A DNA stretch of 64,000 nucleotides, taken from Wolfiporia cocos. Lineage: Eukaryota; Basidiomycota; Agaricomycetes; Polyporales; Phaeolaceae. This document shows positions 32,609 to 44,703 of this stretch, piece after piece (positions within the stretch are counted from its first letter, which is position 1; each line of letters opens with the position of its first letter). The position numbers were made by a program, and so were the translations under genes. Below the pieces are notes generated by a model that saw nothing but the letters and a program-made list of their open reading frames with translations, was not told where the DNA came from and ran no database searches. The DNA lies in NCBI GenBank assembly GCA_029448655.1, contig JACCLO010000004.1:2542001-2606000 (forward strand). Direction: 5' to 3'.

Positions 32609-33553
32609 TCACTCGCAGAATGTGATTGAGAGATTGACCTACCATATGAGTTGTCGATCAGTAATCAATACGACAGACACTTTTCGCTACTCACATCGTC
32701 AACGGAGCACCCTACCTGAACCCAGTTCTGATCTGACTCGTGGAAGGCGTCTGAGCAGTCTGCGCTCGCGCCTACAACATGCTCAGCATGAATGATCCAG
32801 ATGTGAAAGAACATACGCACAATTAGCGCCTGCACCGCTGCAGGTATCGTAATATCTGCGGGGAACATGGCCGTTGTGTGAGTAGATACATGCCGGGTTC
32901 GGGAAACGATGCTCACCTGAAGCCAGTCGTCACCGAGAACTCATGTCTAGAATCAAACAGCCGGTGAGTTCCGGATAGTATCTGAGGTGAGACATCGCTT
33001 ACGGGGATATCAAAGTTATGTCGGAGCTGCTGTATCCGTTGTACAACGTCGCCTCGATTGTTGTACAATACTCGCCATTCTCACCGCATTTATTGTCTGA
33101 GGTGATGCGGAAGTCATAACATCAGCTGCGTATTCATTAACCGCAGAGGAAACTTACCGTATTGCAACCAGCTTGGGGAATGGATCATATCAGATTGATA
33201 CTCTGATCAGCATCCTACCGGTTGTCAAAAATCACATACGCGATTGCTCCTTGGAGTGGACCCTCAATGGTGTATGGATCGCCGGTTGAAAGTGTAGTAC
33301 CGTCCTGTCCCTTCAGTATCGGCTACAATGTCGCAGAGATTGGGTCAGATGAAGGGGTCAGATAATAGCTATCGACTATGGCACGAACCGTCCCAAAGCC
33401 ACATCTGTGCGTGTTAAACGGTAAGAAATTGTCTATGACTATGAACAAGGAAGGAGCTCACTTATTGTCAAAGGTGACGGTGTGCGTCTCCGCAAGAGCT
33501 GGAAGGAAAGTGCTCGAGGCTATAGATAGGAGGAGAACGATGGTAGAGTGCAT
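32609..33553 (-). CDS. Small secreted cysteine-rich protein (glycopeptide-like family)
   Basis: Predicted extracellular protein of about 155 residues. The ATG at 33553 opens a signal peptide, MHSTIVLLLSIASSTFLPA, cut near LAETHT. Splicing by eye gives TVTFDNKCGFGTPILKGQDG, TIEGPLQGAIAWLQYG, DNKCGENGEYCTTIEATLYN, SPHEFSVTTGF, YYDTCSGAGANCAADC and a last exon VNLSITFCE with TGA at 32609-32611. This pattern (NKCG, CG.NGE.C, SVTTGF.YY, LSITFC) matches a family of small secreted proteins that I recall from agaricomycete genomes, annotated as glycopeptides. About eight Cys could form four disulphides. At least seven introns split roughly 470 nt of coding sequence. The role (cell wall, effector or fruiting) is unknown. 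Confidence 0.82.
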
Positions 33554-34720
33554 TGTGTTCAAAGGAGTGACAGGAGATAGAGATAAAGCGAAAGGATGAG
33601 ATTGAGGTCTGCTTCCAGTGCGATGTCGCACATATTTATTTACAGTCCTCTGCCTGAATGAGCGCACCCGGTAGGAAGCGCCAAGAGGTTCTGTCTAAGA
33701 GCTATAGCACAGCACCAACACTCGTCCTATTGACCGAGTCAACAAACATATATTGTGTGTGTGTGATTAATTACTCACTGGACCGCTTCCGACACGCCAC
33801 ATATATTTGGTCTCGGGATAGTAGACTGCCGCATGGACTGCCGGTTTGTTTCAGATTCGCCGTTCCCGTGTAGCAAGTAGCCGCTTCACAAGCCCTTACC
33901 GGTGACATACCGATGAACACGTTCGACCATGCTCCTTAAATCTAGAAAATCAGCTTGTTTCTTATTCTCACAACTGAGGGTTCGTGAGTACTGCGTACGA
34001 CCAGGAGGCTCAGAGCACGAAATCCAAATATGTAACTCAGCCCGTAGCTACCTTCCATAGCTGACCAGAGGCCGTCGGCTGTTGTTACAGGAATTAGCCG
34101 ACGATGCCGCCGCAACGGGTGCCATACTTCGTCCCTGCATTCAATCGCAAGCTGTAGAGGTAAAACAAGCGCCTGCCGCTCAAGGAAGTATCTCATTGAG
34201 CGCCCCGGTAGTACGTAAGCGCATGACCCGCAGCTTTTACGAAGTTCGCGCGCTGGTGCTGAGTGCGTGTATAAGCATGGGGCGAATCATCCACTGTTGC
34301 AGTTGCGTCCAGCCTGCCGACGCGCTATGACAGGCGGTCGCTAGGAATGTGCCTGCGCCGGCTACACTCTTCCTAACTCGCAGCTGTCGCGGGAGCAACG
34401 CTTGCGTCGGCTCATAAGTATTGTATCGCAATACCGTAAACCTAGGATGCGGGTTGGCAAGGAGTGACTGTCTTCCAAACCTGGGGGCTTCTGACGTTCC
34501 ATTTACACAACTCCAATACTCCTCGCTTAACGGAGGCACTTTCAGCTATCCCAATCGCTCCGTTCGTTCGTCGTGCCGTGAGATTTAGATATAATCATGC
34601 ACTGTTTCCAGGCTCGACCAAGATGATACGTGACAAAGCAGAGTCAAGACGCGGTGTGACGGGACGCGTCTCGTCCGTGACCCTGCGCGTTCAGCAGTCA
34701 CGCGTCGGCTGCGAAAAACC
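33554..34720. other. Divergent intergenic region
   Basis: About 1.17 kb between the secreted-protein gene (minus) and sen34 (plus), so it should contain both promoters. Two ACGCGT sites at 34664-34669 and 34700-34705 lie within 60 nt of the sen34 start. No other gene recognised. Confidence 0.5.
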
Positions 34721-35854
34721 ATGAGCTCCGAGTCCGACGTTCACGGCAAGATACCGCTGCGGGTGTCGAACAACAAGGCATATGTATGGGATATTGATGG
34801 TCTGTCTCATCGACCTTGGCATTCCGCTGTACTCATCCGTCCGTCGGCGCAGACATTGCCACACTCCGGTCTCAGCACCATATTTGCGGCGTCTTGACCG
34901 GAACGTTGCCGCACTTATCGCAGCAGAATGTCTTTCTCGGAATACCTCTGCTCCTCATGCCTGAGGAAGTAGTATTACTTGTCCAGAAAGGTGCGCTTTC
35001 CATCCTGCGATTCATGAGCATGAGTCAGATCCTTGCCCGCAGAGCTGGCCGTGCTGGTCGATGACGGCCCTTCCCACCGCACGCCGTCTATCGACGCCTT
35101 GAAGTGGTGGAACTCAGACCGCGAAGCGTCCGCAAAACTCCAAATCGCTGCAGCAGAAGCGAAGGAGGTGTCGGAGAAGGCGACCAAGTTTTCCATGACC
35201 GAGGACGCGCTACGCAAGCGGAAGGAGCGTGAGGAGAGGAGAGCTGCTGCGGCCCGAGCGAAGGCTCTGGAGGAGGGCGTAGAACTCGACGAAACTGCTG
35301 CATCAGGGCCTACAGCGCCCCCTCCACCGCCCGCAGAGCGGCCCGCCACCCCTAGCGCAGGTACCAGCAATGCAGCTCCGTTGTATACTGTAACCATCCC
35401 TGCGAGCTCAACGTCGCTGTCTTGGTACGATGCTGAACAATGCACATACTCAACAATAGAGGAGGCGCGGGCGGCAGGAGTGTGGACATACCCCGCCGAT
35501 CTGCATGAACGGGCGAAGTGCGGGGTCTTCAGGGGTCTCTGGGAGAAGAATTACTTCATGGGTGGTGGCATCAAATTCGGAGGGGACTTCTTGGTCTATC
35601 CAGGCACGCCTTCATAGCTTCCTATAGTGCATGTGCATACATCTAACACACGATCTTCAGGCGATCCATTGCGCTACCACTCGCACTTTGTCGCGACTGT
35701 CATTGACGCACCGATCTCGACTATCAAGCCCATGGAGATCGTGGCACATGGCCGACTGGGTACTGCTACAAAGAAGGCGCATTTACTGTGCGGTTGGGAT
35801 GACGAGAAGCAGGAAGTAACATACTTCTCGATTGAATGGGCCGGATTTGGTTGA
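34721..35854 (+). CDS. sen34: tRNA-splicing endonuclease subunit Sen34
   Basis: Catalytic subunit that cuts the 3' splice site of intron-containing pre-tRNAs, in the Sen2/34/54/15 complex. The start MSSESDVHGKIPLRVSNNKA leads into YVWDIDDIATLRSQHHICG after an intron with GTCTGT. The middle is a long charged coiled region rich in Ala, Glu and Lys. The nuclease domain reads GLWEKNYFMGGGIKFGGDFL, then VYPGDPLRYHSHFVA with the catalytic Tyr and His, and TKKAHLLCGW with the catalytic Lys. The join inside VYPG/DPLR uses a GC donor: intron 35604-35660 begins GCACGC and ends TTCAG. The stop is at 35854. About 320 residues. It ends 74 nt from the convergent EI24-like gene. Confidence 0.93.
35604..35660 (+). 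other. GC-AG intron in sen34
   Basis: This 57-nt intron begins GCACGC instead of GT and ends CTTCAG. The join is fixed by the conserved VYPGDPLRYHSHF of Sen34; reading through gives a TAG within five codons. CTAAC at 35642-35646 is a good branch site. Confidence 0.85.
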
Positions 35855-35928
35855 ATAGCAAACACTGGTACGTGTATAGCAATGTATTCAGATGAGCAGA
35901 AGATCCTATGTGCTTCTATGATATCGTA

Positions 35929-37519
35929 TCAATCCAGCTTCCGCCGACTGAAGCCCCCGCTTGCGTTGGGCGCAGGGCCTCCCAATCTGATTCTTGTCCG
36001 CCCCGATCCCGGGATTGAAGGCGATGATTCAACCCCAACAGGGTTGAGCTCAACCGCCTCGCCTTCTTCGATGTTCTCTGTCGCCTCACTGATACCACGC
36101 CTATGTCCCGCCCTGCTCTGACCCCACCCTCTGCCACTTGTACTACTGACCACCCCTCCGCTCCCAAAGCTGAGCGCGCGAACGACCCAGTCATTGAGCC
36201 ACAGCACAGGCGCAAACACCGGGAGGCGGATTGGGACGAGCGGCGAGGGGTGGCGGATCTCGTCTGAGTCGCCGTGGGACGATGACGCCAGCGGGTTGTA
36301 CGGGTCGAGCGGAACAGGCCGCGCGTGCATCGCCATAATGATGTACTACAGGAGATTAGTGGGTGTTCTCAGTGTGCCGAGTCACCTAGACATACAGCGG
36401 GGAAGACGAGCGCGAAGAGTGCGGCATTGGCGAGGCTACTACCCCATGTACAAAGAGCGGCGGTAGGAAGACCTTTGTGCGTGTGAGACGTAATCAACGG
36501 TCTGACGGCATACTATGACTCACCGAATGCAAAATAGTACGCCCAGCGCTCCTCGAGATGCCGCACCCGCCGTGCGAGCGAGAGGCCGCGGGATGTCCAC
36601 ACGTGTCTGCCGTTCCCGTCAACCGTGCACACACGCCCGCGAGCTCGCGACTCACTCGAAGCAGTAGTACCTGCGCGCACCGTCAGCTTGTGTCGCGATG
36701 CGCCCTCGGTGGTGCGCACTCACGCGTCGACCCAGCAGAGGAACACGAAGCCGGTGGGAGGGCCAATACGGGGAACGCGGGCGAGCGCGAAGGAGATAAC
36801 GACGGAGGTGACGACCATGATTCCGCCGTATGCGGACGTCGCGAGGGCGTTGAGCAGCCCGCTATACGTCGCTGGGGGCGCGGCGCCCGCTCGCGGCCCG
36901 TGCTGGAGGGCGAAGGTGCGTTTCGCGATGATGCTGCACCAGGTGCTCTGCGGTTGCACGTTGGCAGTTCATTCAATGTGGCGGAGCGCGCATACATACA
37001 TTCAGATAGAGCGAGATGCCGACTACTGGCAGAAGCCAGAGGACCTGATACGCCCAGCCTACATTGCGGTGGAGCCAATGGTGTTCGCCTTGTGCAAGAG
37101 GGAACAGAAGGAGGTCGAAGACGTAGATAGATGCGAGCGCAAGCGTGTTGAAGAGAAGGCATTTGAGCACGTTCGCACGTATTTCGGGGTCGCTGTTCGC
37201 GTGAGCGTTAGCACAACACGTTCGACCTTCGAATGCGAGTGCATATCAAGAAGAGTTGATTCGACCGTCCGAAGACTCAAAGATTGCGTAGTGCCGTCGT
37301 GATATCGTCGTCTCAATGGAATGCCAGGCACACGTACCTGGCTACGAGTCTGACGACGGTGTCCCAGCGGAACGCGTCGACGAGGCCGCGCCCGGCGCAC
37401 GCGAGCTGCACACGCAGAGTCTCGTGGAGCGGAAGGAATGTGGGATATGTCGCGCGCGAGGCCTGCGCGGGGCTTTCATATGGGTGTACCGGCCGCCTCG
37501 GATGGCCATGCGTTGTCAT
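35929..37519 (-). CDS. EI24-like multi-pass membrane protein
   Basis: Homologous to EI24 (etoposide-induced 2.4), an ER membrane protein tied to autophagy and protein traffic in animals; the fungal role is less known. The start is taken at MTTHGHPRRPVHPYESPAQA (37519); an in-frame ATG at 37630 is possible. Spliced exons give VRLVARSDPEIRANVLKCLL, FNTLALASIYVFDLLLFPLA, NVGWAYQVLWLLPVVGISLY, LNSTWCSIIAKRTFALQHG, GFVFLCWVDAYYCFEHVWTS and HLEERWAYYFAFG. The C-terminal tail (MHARPVPLDPYNPLASSS onward) is polar. At least six introns of normal size. About 400 residues with five or six membrane helices. The YLNSTWC, WVDAYYCFE and EERWAYYFAFG blocks make the assignment firm. Confidence 0.88.
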
Positions 37520-38565
37520 CGTTGCGGACGGTGTCGAGGTGCTCGATGGTAGCGTCACGGTGTGTACCCCCGACGCGTGACAATATGCGCCGCGTATGTG
37601 ACCGTATGTCGCGCACGTAGCCGGCCTCATTCTGTCCTCATTTTGTGCTCGTTCTTTTACTCAATCACCACAGCCATCTGCTGTTCCGCACAACCTCCGG
37701 ACCGTTCTTGCTATAAGATGGACCTCGCAGGCGCCACGCACTTACGTCTCCGAACCCATATCATGACCTTGGCTGCGCTGTAACTCCGCATTGTCCTTTC
37801 TTGCTAGCAGCCTTCTCGTCGTGTAGATCAGACTATGGAAGCACTGGTATTGCGCTGCAGGCCCAAAGGTGCGCGGTTGGTCTGCGAACAGAAGCGGCGG
37901 AATGGAATGTGCGATTTCGCGCATCTCCGCGCGACGTGTGCGGTCCCAGCTGGTCTGTCACGGTGCCTATCCTCTGGTGGCAGTGGCAACCCTGCTCTGG
38001 AAGACGGGGGCACATGGCACTCAGCAGCGTGCGTTTGGCCGAGAGCGCGTTCTCATGACCTGGACGCGATTCGCAAACCAGCGGGTGGGTGAGTGCATAC
38101 AGCGTGGCAGATTGGCGCATGAAGATGCCTTTTCGAGCGGATCCAGAGGTCGAGGGAGTGGCCTGGGATTCTGCCTGGGTTTGTCGGCCGTGTCTGTGTC
38201 GTCGCCATGCAGTGCTCCGTGTGCGCACGACATGCTCCGGACGATCTGGCCGCTGCACGTCTGAAACAACGGGCAGTGCGACGCGAAGATGTGCGCGCGG
38301 ACATTGGTCAGGGACCGCTCTGGTCGCGGCTTCCGGCCTGGGATAGGCCACATCTAGCCAGCGTGGACTTTGTTGGAGTATCGCGGCGGAATGTGACGGA
38401 GCGTGACATAAGCTGACCCTACTCAGCACATCTTCAAAAGACAGGGCGCACGTTGTGCGCCCCACTGCTCTCTTCGTTCCCGTTCTGGCTTTCAATACAG
38501 CGCGGGGACTTATATTACGGCTCGTTCCTCGCAGCATACCCCTCCTCTCCACAACTCATTCCAAC
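37520..38565. other. Divergent promoter region with many overlapping open frames
   Basis: About 1 kb between the EI24-like gene (minus) and trehalose phosphorylase (plus). It is unusually free of stops on both strands: a 239-codon minus frame (37833-38552) and several plus frames of 70-131 codons overlap. None shows a domain, signal peptide or splice logic. A TATATTAC lies near 38511, about 55 nt before the trehalose phosphorylase ATG, and could be its TATA element. Confidence 0.5.
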
Positions 38566-41361
38566 ATGGCTCCCCCTCATGAATTCCAGTCAAAGATCTC
38601 CTCCGACTTCGCCAGGCGCAGGCTGTCCAGCGTAGCTGCGCCCAATCGGCCTAATGTCCCGGGCTACACCAGTCTCACAGTGAGTGGACTGCAGCAGCTG
38701 CACCCACCTCGACTCATGCATGGCCCTTCCCAAGCCTATGTGGGCAGGTATAGCGGGCGCGATCATCAACAACAACACCCAATTCGAAGTCGCAATATCC
38801 ATCCACGACTCGGTGTACAACACGGATTTTGCATCTTCAGTGGTTCCGTACGATGCCAGCAATCCTGAGGCACAGGCGGGCAGCATCGAGAAGCACGTTC
38901 TCGACGCCCTCCGCAAGTTCTCTACCGAGCACCTGTGCAAGTTCCTTGGCGCCGGTGTAACGCTCAGCCTGCTGAGGGAGGTAAGCCGGGCACTTTCCTT
39001 TCCCCACCCCCACACGCTGTCACTGAAGATCCGTATGAAGGCGCCGAACCTGTGCACGCGCCTGTGGCTTGAGATGGACATTGTCCCCATCGTATTCAAC
39101 ATCAAGCCTTACCACACCGACTCGATCACACGCCCGAACATCAAGCACCGTATTTCATCTACCACCGGATCATACGTGCCTTCGGGAGCGGATACGCCTA
39201 CAGTCTATGTTGACCCGACCCAGCTGCAGGACGCGTCGAAGCTCACGACGGGCGCACAGAACAAGCTCCCGATTCCGCGCACAGTTGACGAACAGGCTGA
39301 CTCGGCCGCGCGCAAGTGTATCATGTACTTTGGCCCGGGCAACAACCCTCGTTTGAGCATTGGTCCGCGCAACCAGGTTGCCGTCGATTCAGGCGGGAAG
39401 ATCCATTTGATTGACGACCTGGAAGAGTTTAGGAAGACGGTGCACAAGGGCACGTGGAACGCAGTTATTAAGTTGGCCGACGAGCTTCGCGAGAAGAAGA
39501 TCAAGATCGGCTTCTTCTCGTCCACTCCCCAGGGCGGTGAGTGTCATTTTGGTGATGATGTGGGGAAATGCCCTGTGCCCCGCATTCTGCTATTCCCGTT
39601 TTTCTCGAAACGTCCGCCCCATGATCTCTCCATGTGAGGAGCTTGATTGCGTACGGCCACTTCGATTTCCATGATACGTCTCTTGGGCGCCGTGATGCTG
39701 ACAATGGATATGTTCTGATCTTCTCAGGCGGTGTGGCACTCGTGAGTTACATTCATCGCCAAATGTCACGGGGAGCAGAGACTGAATTATGTTTTCACAG
39801 ATGCGCCATGCGCTCATCCGGTTCTTCAACGCGCTCGACGTAGACGCGGCATGGTGAGTCAATCGCGCTCAGTCAAGCCACATGATTGGCAGGCCACTGA
39901 TCGCGATGATAGGTACGTCCCAAATCCGTCTCCATCGGTATTCCGGACCACCAAGAACAACCACAATATCCTGCAAGGTGTCGCAGACCCCAAGCTGCGT
40001 CTCACGCAGGAGCAGAAGGAGAACTTTGACCAATGGATTTTGAAGAACGGTCTGCGCTGGACTGCCGAGGGCGGCCCTCTTGCAAAGGGTGGTGTGGACA
40101 TTGCGTTCGTCGGTGTGTCTCCATTGTCACGCCACATGAAGCAACAGTATTCGCTCATACCATCCCTTGTCAGATGACCCACAGATGCCAGGGTTGATCC
40201 CGCTAATCAAGCGTGTCCGACCGGACATGCCGATCATCTACCGCTCGCACATCGAGATTCGTAGTGATCTTGTGAATGTGAAAGGCTCGCCCCAGCATGA
40301 GGTGTGGCAGTACCTGTGGAACAACATTCAACATGCGGACATGTTTATCAGTCACCCAGTCAACAAGTTCGTTCCCAGCTCCGTGCCGTCGCAGAAGCTC
40401 GCTCTCCTGGGTGCTGCGACCGACTGGTCAGTTGTGTCACAGTGTGTGAAGTCGCTCGACTGAATCTTCTCTTCGCGCAGGCTCGACGGGCTCAACAAGC
40501 ACTTGTCGCCATGGGATTCGCAGTTCTACATGGGCGAGTTCCGCCAGCTGTGTGTGAAGGACAAGATGAACGAACTCGCGTGGCCGGCGCGTGAGTACGT
40601 GGTGCAGATTGCGCGCTTTGATCCGTCGAAGGGTATCCCGAACGTGATCGACTCGTATGCTCGCTTCCGTCGCCTCGCTAAGGGCAAGGTACCCGATGAT
40701 GAGGTGCCGCAACTCCTCATTTGTGGCCACGGTGCCGTCGACGACCCGGATGCGAGCATCATCTACGATCAGGTCATGTCTTTGGTTCAAGGAGCGTACA
40801 AGGAATATGCCTCGGACATCGTCGTAATGCGTTGTCCGCCGAGCGATCAGCGTAAGCACTACACTTTCTCAGTTGAGATGGCGGTTACGACAGCTCCGTC
40901 GCACAGTGCTTAACGCGCTCATGGACAACGCGCGGTTCGCACTGCAACTCTCGACTCGCGAGGGCTTCGAGGTCAAGGTCTCGGAGGCGCTGCACACCGG
41001 GAAGCCCGTGATCGCGTGCCGCACCGGCGGCATCCCGCTGCAGATTGAGGACGGCAAGAGCGGCTACCTATGCGAGCCGGGCGACAACGACGCGGTCGCG
41101 AAGCACATGTTCGACCTGACGACGGACGACGAACTGTATGAGACGATGAGCACATACGCTCGGACACACGTCAGCGACGAAGTCGGCACCGTCGGCAATG
41201 CGGCGGCGTGGATGTACCTCGCGGTCATGTATGTGAGCCGCGGCGTGCGGCTGCAGCCGAAGGGCGCGTGGCTCAACGACCTCATGCGCGAGGAGACTGG
41301 CGAGCCGTACGAGCCTGGAGAGCCCAGGCTACCCCGCACGGGTCTCAATGTTCGTGGATGA
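38566..41361 (+). CDS. Trehalose phosphorylase (GT4 family, configuration-retaining)
   Basis: Reversibly converts trehalose and phosphate to alpha-glucose 1-phosphate and glucose in the cytosol, the main trehalose route in many basidiomycetes. The start MAPPHEFQSKISSDFARRRL is followed, after an intron, by MGIAGAIINNNTQFEVAISI. Conserved pieces include FFSSTPQGGGVALMRHALIR, YVPNPSPSVFRTTKNNHNIL, IIYRSHIEIRSDLVNVKGSP and VVQIARFDPSKGIPNVIDSY. The GT4 donor site reads LSTREGFEVKVSEALHTGKP with the EX7E pair. The end is GEPRLPRTGLNVRG. About nine introns, each in phase with the family sequence; about 750 residues, as expected. No break was found. The same fold also covers trehalose synthase Ccg-9 of ascomycetes, which shares this reaction. 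Confidence 0.93.
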
Positions 41362-41943
41362 GGGCGCTATGAAACGAAATGACCGTGAAACATACTCCAC
41401 TCAAGTCGCTAACCCACTGTTTGTACATCGCGTTTTGTTGTATTACCGAACCTCCTGCACGCCTTGCTGTTGTTGATTACGTTGTTGTTTGTAAAGTACT
41501 GTAGAAAAGACGTAGACACGTAGAATGCCGACGCATTGGTCGATTCTATACATGCGGACTTTATTTCAATTCATTGCTAGTCCATCATGCGGCGCGCTAG
41601 AACGACTGCAGCTTTTCCACACCACATTCAGACGTGCTCTCGTTTGCGATCTAACAAAAGCAACGATGTTCCGTGAGCCGTAGAGGAAACTTTGCGCATA
41701 TGCAAGGTTGAAAGGAGAAGTGGTTAAATCTTAGAATATTGAGCACGAGCGTTCATCGACAACAGCGCGCTTTACGCTCTTCGTCAGTAACTTCGTCAGT
41801 AACGTTGACCTCGCTATTCCGTTCGTTGTTGCCCACGCTCACCACGCATTCAGAACATTCACCCGGGGTACGAGGCGGCTGAAACACTAAAACAGACCCC
41901 GTGAAGGAGTGCTCCAGGCACCTTCACATCAAGCAATCAAATC
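41362..41943. other. Intergenic, nothing recognised
   Basis: About 580 bp holding the trehalose phosphorylase 3' UTR and the promoter of the cap methyltransferase gene. No gene or repeat recognised. Confidence 0.5.
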
Positions 41944-44237
41944 ATGCCGGCCTTCGACCCTGTCCGCGATGCAGTTCTCAATTCACCCTCTGTGCCCTCA
42001 CCCTCGTTGCCAGCACGAATGCACATCGAGTTACCAACAGCTAGCTCGTCTGCATCGTCAGACTCACGCCCTTCTCTAAATCGCAACGACTCGACTACCA
42101 GCACAGGCGGCATGTCCACACCGCTCACCCGGCGAGCCACAGACCTGTCTGTCTTGCTCAATAGCGATCCAGCACCTCTGGACACGCCCTTGTTCACTCC
42201 GACGACACCCCGCCCGCCTGCGACGCTCTCGCATCTGCTGGCCGATGAGAAGCTCTCTTCCAGTGCGCCGCTCCGGCGGAGATCCACAGACGCGAGCAAC
42301 CGCGAAGGTTCTTACTTTGCCTGGCCAGGATCATCAGTTACATCGTCCGTGACTGTGGCTGAATCCCCTCAGTCCACGACGGGGCTCGCGTTGCCTGGCA
42401 GCCTGCCGACGCCGCAACCGCCAGCATCTGTGTCAGTGATCCGCTCTCCGGTGACACCGACCCTTTCAAATATCGTATCGCCTAGTACGAGCGATCCAAG
42501 TCCCGCCGGGCATTCCACAAGCCAAGCCTCCACTCCGCGTCCGTCTTCTTCCCACTCACACTCATCTCGCGCCTCCACGACCCCTGCACAGACACAGCCA
42601 CCGGCGCAGCACGCATCTCGCAAAGGAAGCAACGCGTCGATGGCGCCGCCCCCACAGCCCTCCACACCACCTGTCTCGAAGCCGTCCCCGCGGCAGACAG
42701 CGGCCCGCCCCGTCGGTCACTCGAGTCTGCCGCCGAAGCCTGCGCCGCTGCCCGAGCCTTCCGCATTGCCACCGCTGCCGAGTTCTGATGGAACCCGGAG
42801 CAAGATCCCGTATGCTCCGGTACACCGCCGCACGCCCGCATCGTCCGTGCTGATCCCACTGTCTCCCGCGGAGATGGACCGATATCGCAACTTCCCTGGC
42901 GGTGTAGGTTCGATGATCCTGCGAAAACGAAAGCGAGAAGATGGCGATGGAGTCACGCTGGGGAAGCGGGCGCGGGACGATGAAGAGGCAGACGATCGGA
43001 AGCGGCGTCGTACGAACGATGTGGGGCTGGTAGTTGAACATTGTAAGTTCGCGTACAGTATTTCTGTAGCTGGTCAATGTACTTTATGTTGCAGACAATG
43101 CACGTCCGGACGTTGGCGTGACCCAGCGGCAAGACTCACCGATCATCGGGCTGAAGAGCTTCAATAATTGGGTGAAGAGTGTGTTGATCACGCGGTTCGC
43201 GCATCCTGCGCTTGTAGCGAGCCCCGAGGTTGACGGCGGGGGGCGAAACCGCGGTGTACCCAGTCGCGGCAGAGTGCTCGACCTTGGCTGTGGCAAAGGC
43301 GGAGACCTGACAAAATGGTCGAAAGCGCGCGTACGCGAATATGTCGGCGTCGGTACGTGCTCTTTATCCTCCAGTGTGCTCTGGCTGACATCTCTCTGCA
43401 GACATCGCCGCGATCTCCGTGGATCAAGCGCGTCTGCGGCATGCACAGTTGCGCGGGGGCCCGCGCTTTGCTGCGTCTTTTTTCGCACTGGACTGCTATG
43501 CGCACAACCTGCGAGACTCGCTACCGCCTACGCCATTTTCACGCCCGTTCGACGTCGTGTCGATGCAGTTCTGTATGCACTACGCGTTCGAGAGCGAACA
43601 GAAGGCCAGGTGCATGCTTCGCAATGTTGCGGAGAACCTCCGGCCTGGTGGCATATTCCTCGGCACAGTGCCCAACTCGGAGCTATTACTGTGCGTGAAC
43701 CGTTCGCTAACTATCGGAAATACATACTTTCGGAGATGCTGACTGTGTCTCAGGGAGCGTCTGGACGCGCTGCCGCCAGATGCGGAGGAGCTTTCATTCG
43801 GCAACAGCGTATATACCATCCGCTTCGAAGATCGTACCAATCGGCCAGTATTCGGGCACCGATATTGGTTCTTCCTGAGAGACGCTGTGGACGACGTGCC
43901 CGAATACATCGTGCGGTGGGACAACTTTGTCAGGTGCGTTCGTGCCTCTCACGATACCCATCGGTAGTTGATCGAATTTCGCGCAGTGTTGCGGCCGAGT
44001 ACGGGCTACATATTGTGTACAAAGAAGAGTTCCACCAAATGTTCGAAGAGCACCACGAGCATGCTGAGTTCGGGCCGTTGCTTGAGCGGATGCGTGTTGT
44101 GGATGCCAACGGGGAGAGTCAAATGGACGAAGACCAGTGGGAGGCTGCGAGTGAGTGCAGTACCCTCTACAGTTGCTGACCCGAGCTGATTTCGTTTCAC
44201 AGACATATATATCTCATTTGCATTTGAGAAGCGGTAA
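41944..44237 (+). CDS. abd1: mRNA cap guanine-N7 methyltransferase
   Basis: Methylates the guanosine cap at N7 with S-adenosylmethionine, in the nucleus. The first 370 or so residues are disordered and Ser/Pro-rich, with a basic cluster ILRKRKRE to [10 protein letters not shown] that could be a nuclear signal. The methyltransferase domain starts [18 protein letters not shown], then the SAM loop [57 protein letters not shown] and [19 protein letters not shown]. The C-terminal part [20 protein letters not shown] is the cap-binding region, and the final exon gives [10 protein letters not shown] with TAA at 44235-44237. About six introns; about 660 residues, long because of the N-terminal extension. 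All SAM-binding residues are present. Confidence 0.93.
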
Positions 44238-44703
44238 TCAGCCGACTATTCTCTCGGTGTTACTCACCGTGCTCTGCTTCTATGACTCTGCTATACTTGA
44301 GTTTGATGCATGCCAATGCTATCTTGATGGTGTTTTGCAAACTTTTATGCTCTGGCGACTTGATGCTGCTAAGAGGACATTGGCAGCATCACGATGTCTG
44401 CGAAGGATTTTGAACAAAGCCGTCGTCGAAAATGCACAACACTTAATCGTCGAGTCTTCACCATGGCGTGCGCACGAAGTCCGTCAAGCGGTATATACCG
44501 TTTCTCATACAGCTTGCTATGGTGGAGATGATCCATTCATTACCGTCAACTCGGGGACTGATTCCGATTGAATGCGCGTGATATAAATGAAATTCAACCT
44601 GTGTACCGAAGGTATCCAGACCGTTCTCATGTAGGTCGGTGATAAGGGTGCACATTGTGTTGGATGTACTATGCCATTGTGTAGTCCCAACCGCATCTCG
44701 AGA
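44238..44703. other. Convergent intergenic region
   Basis: About 470 bp between the stop codons of two convergent genes, presumably both 3' UTRs. A 138-codon plus frame spanning its left half is an extension of the last intron of the methyltransferase gene and is not supported. Confidence 0.5.

Noticed and set aside
37833..38552. 239-codon minus-strand frame before trehalose phosphorylase
   Set aside because: No motif, overlaps other frames on both strands, and would occupy the promoter; kept only as a compositional observation.
44155..44571. 138-codon plus frame after the cap methyltransferase
   Set aside because: It begins in the last intron of that gene and runs through its 3' UTR; the spliced end [10 protein letters not shown] is the family ending.
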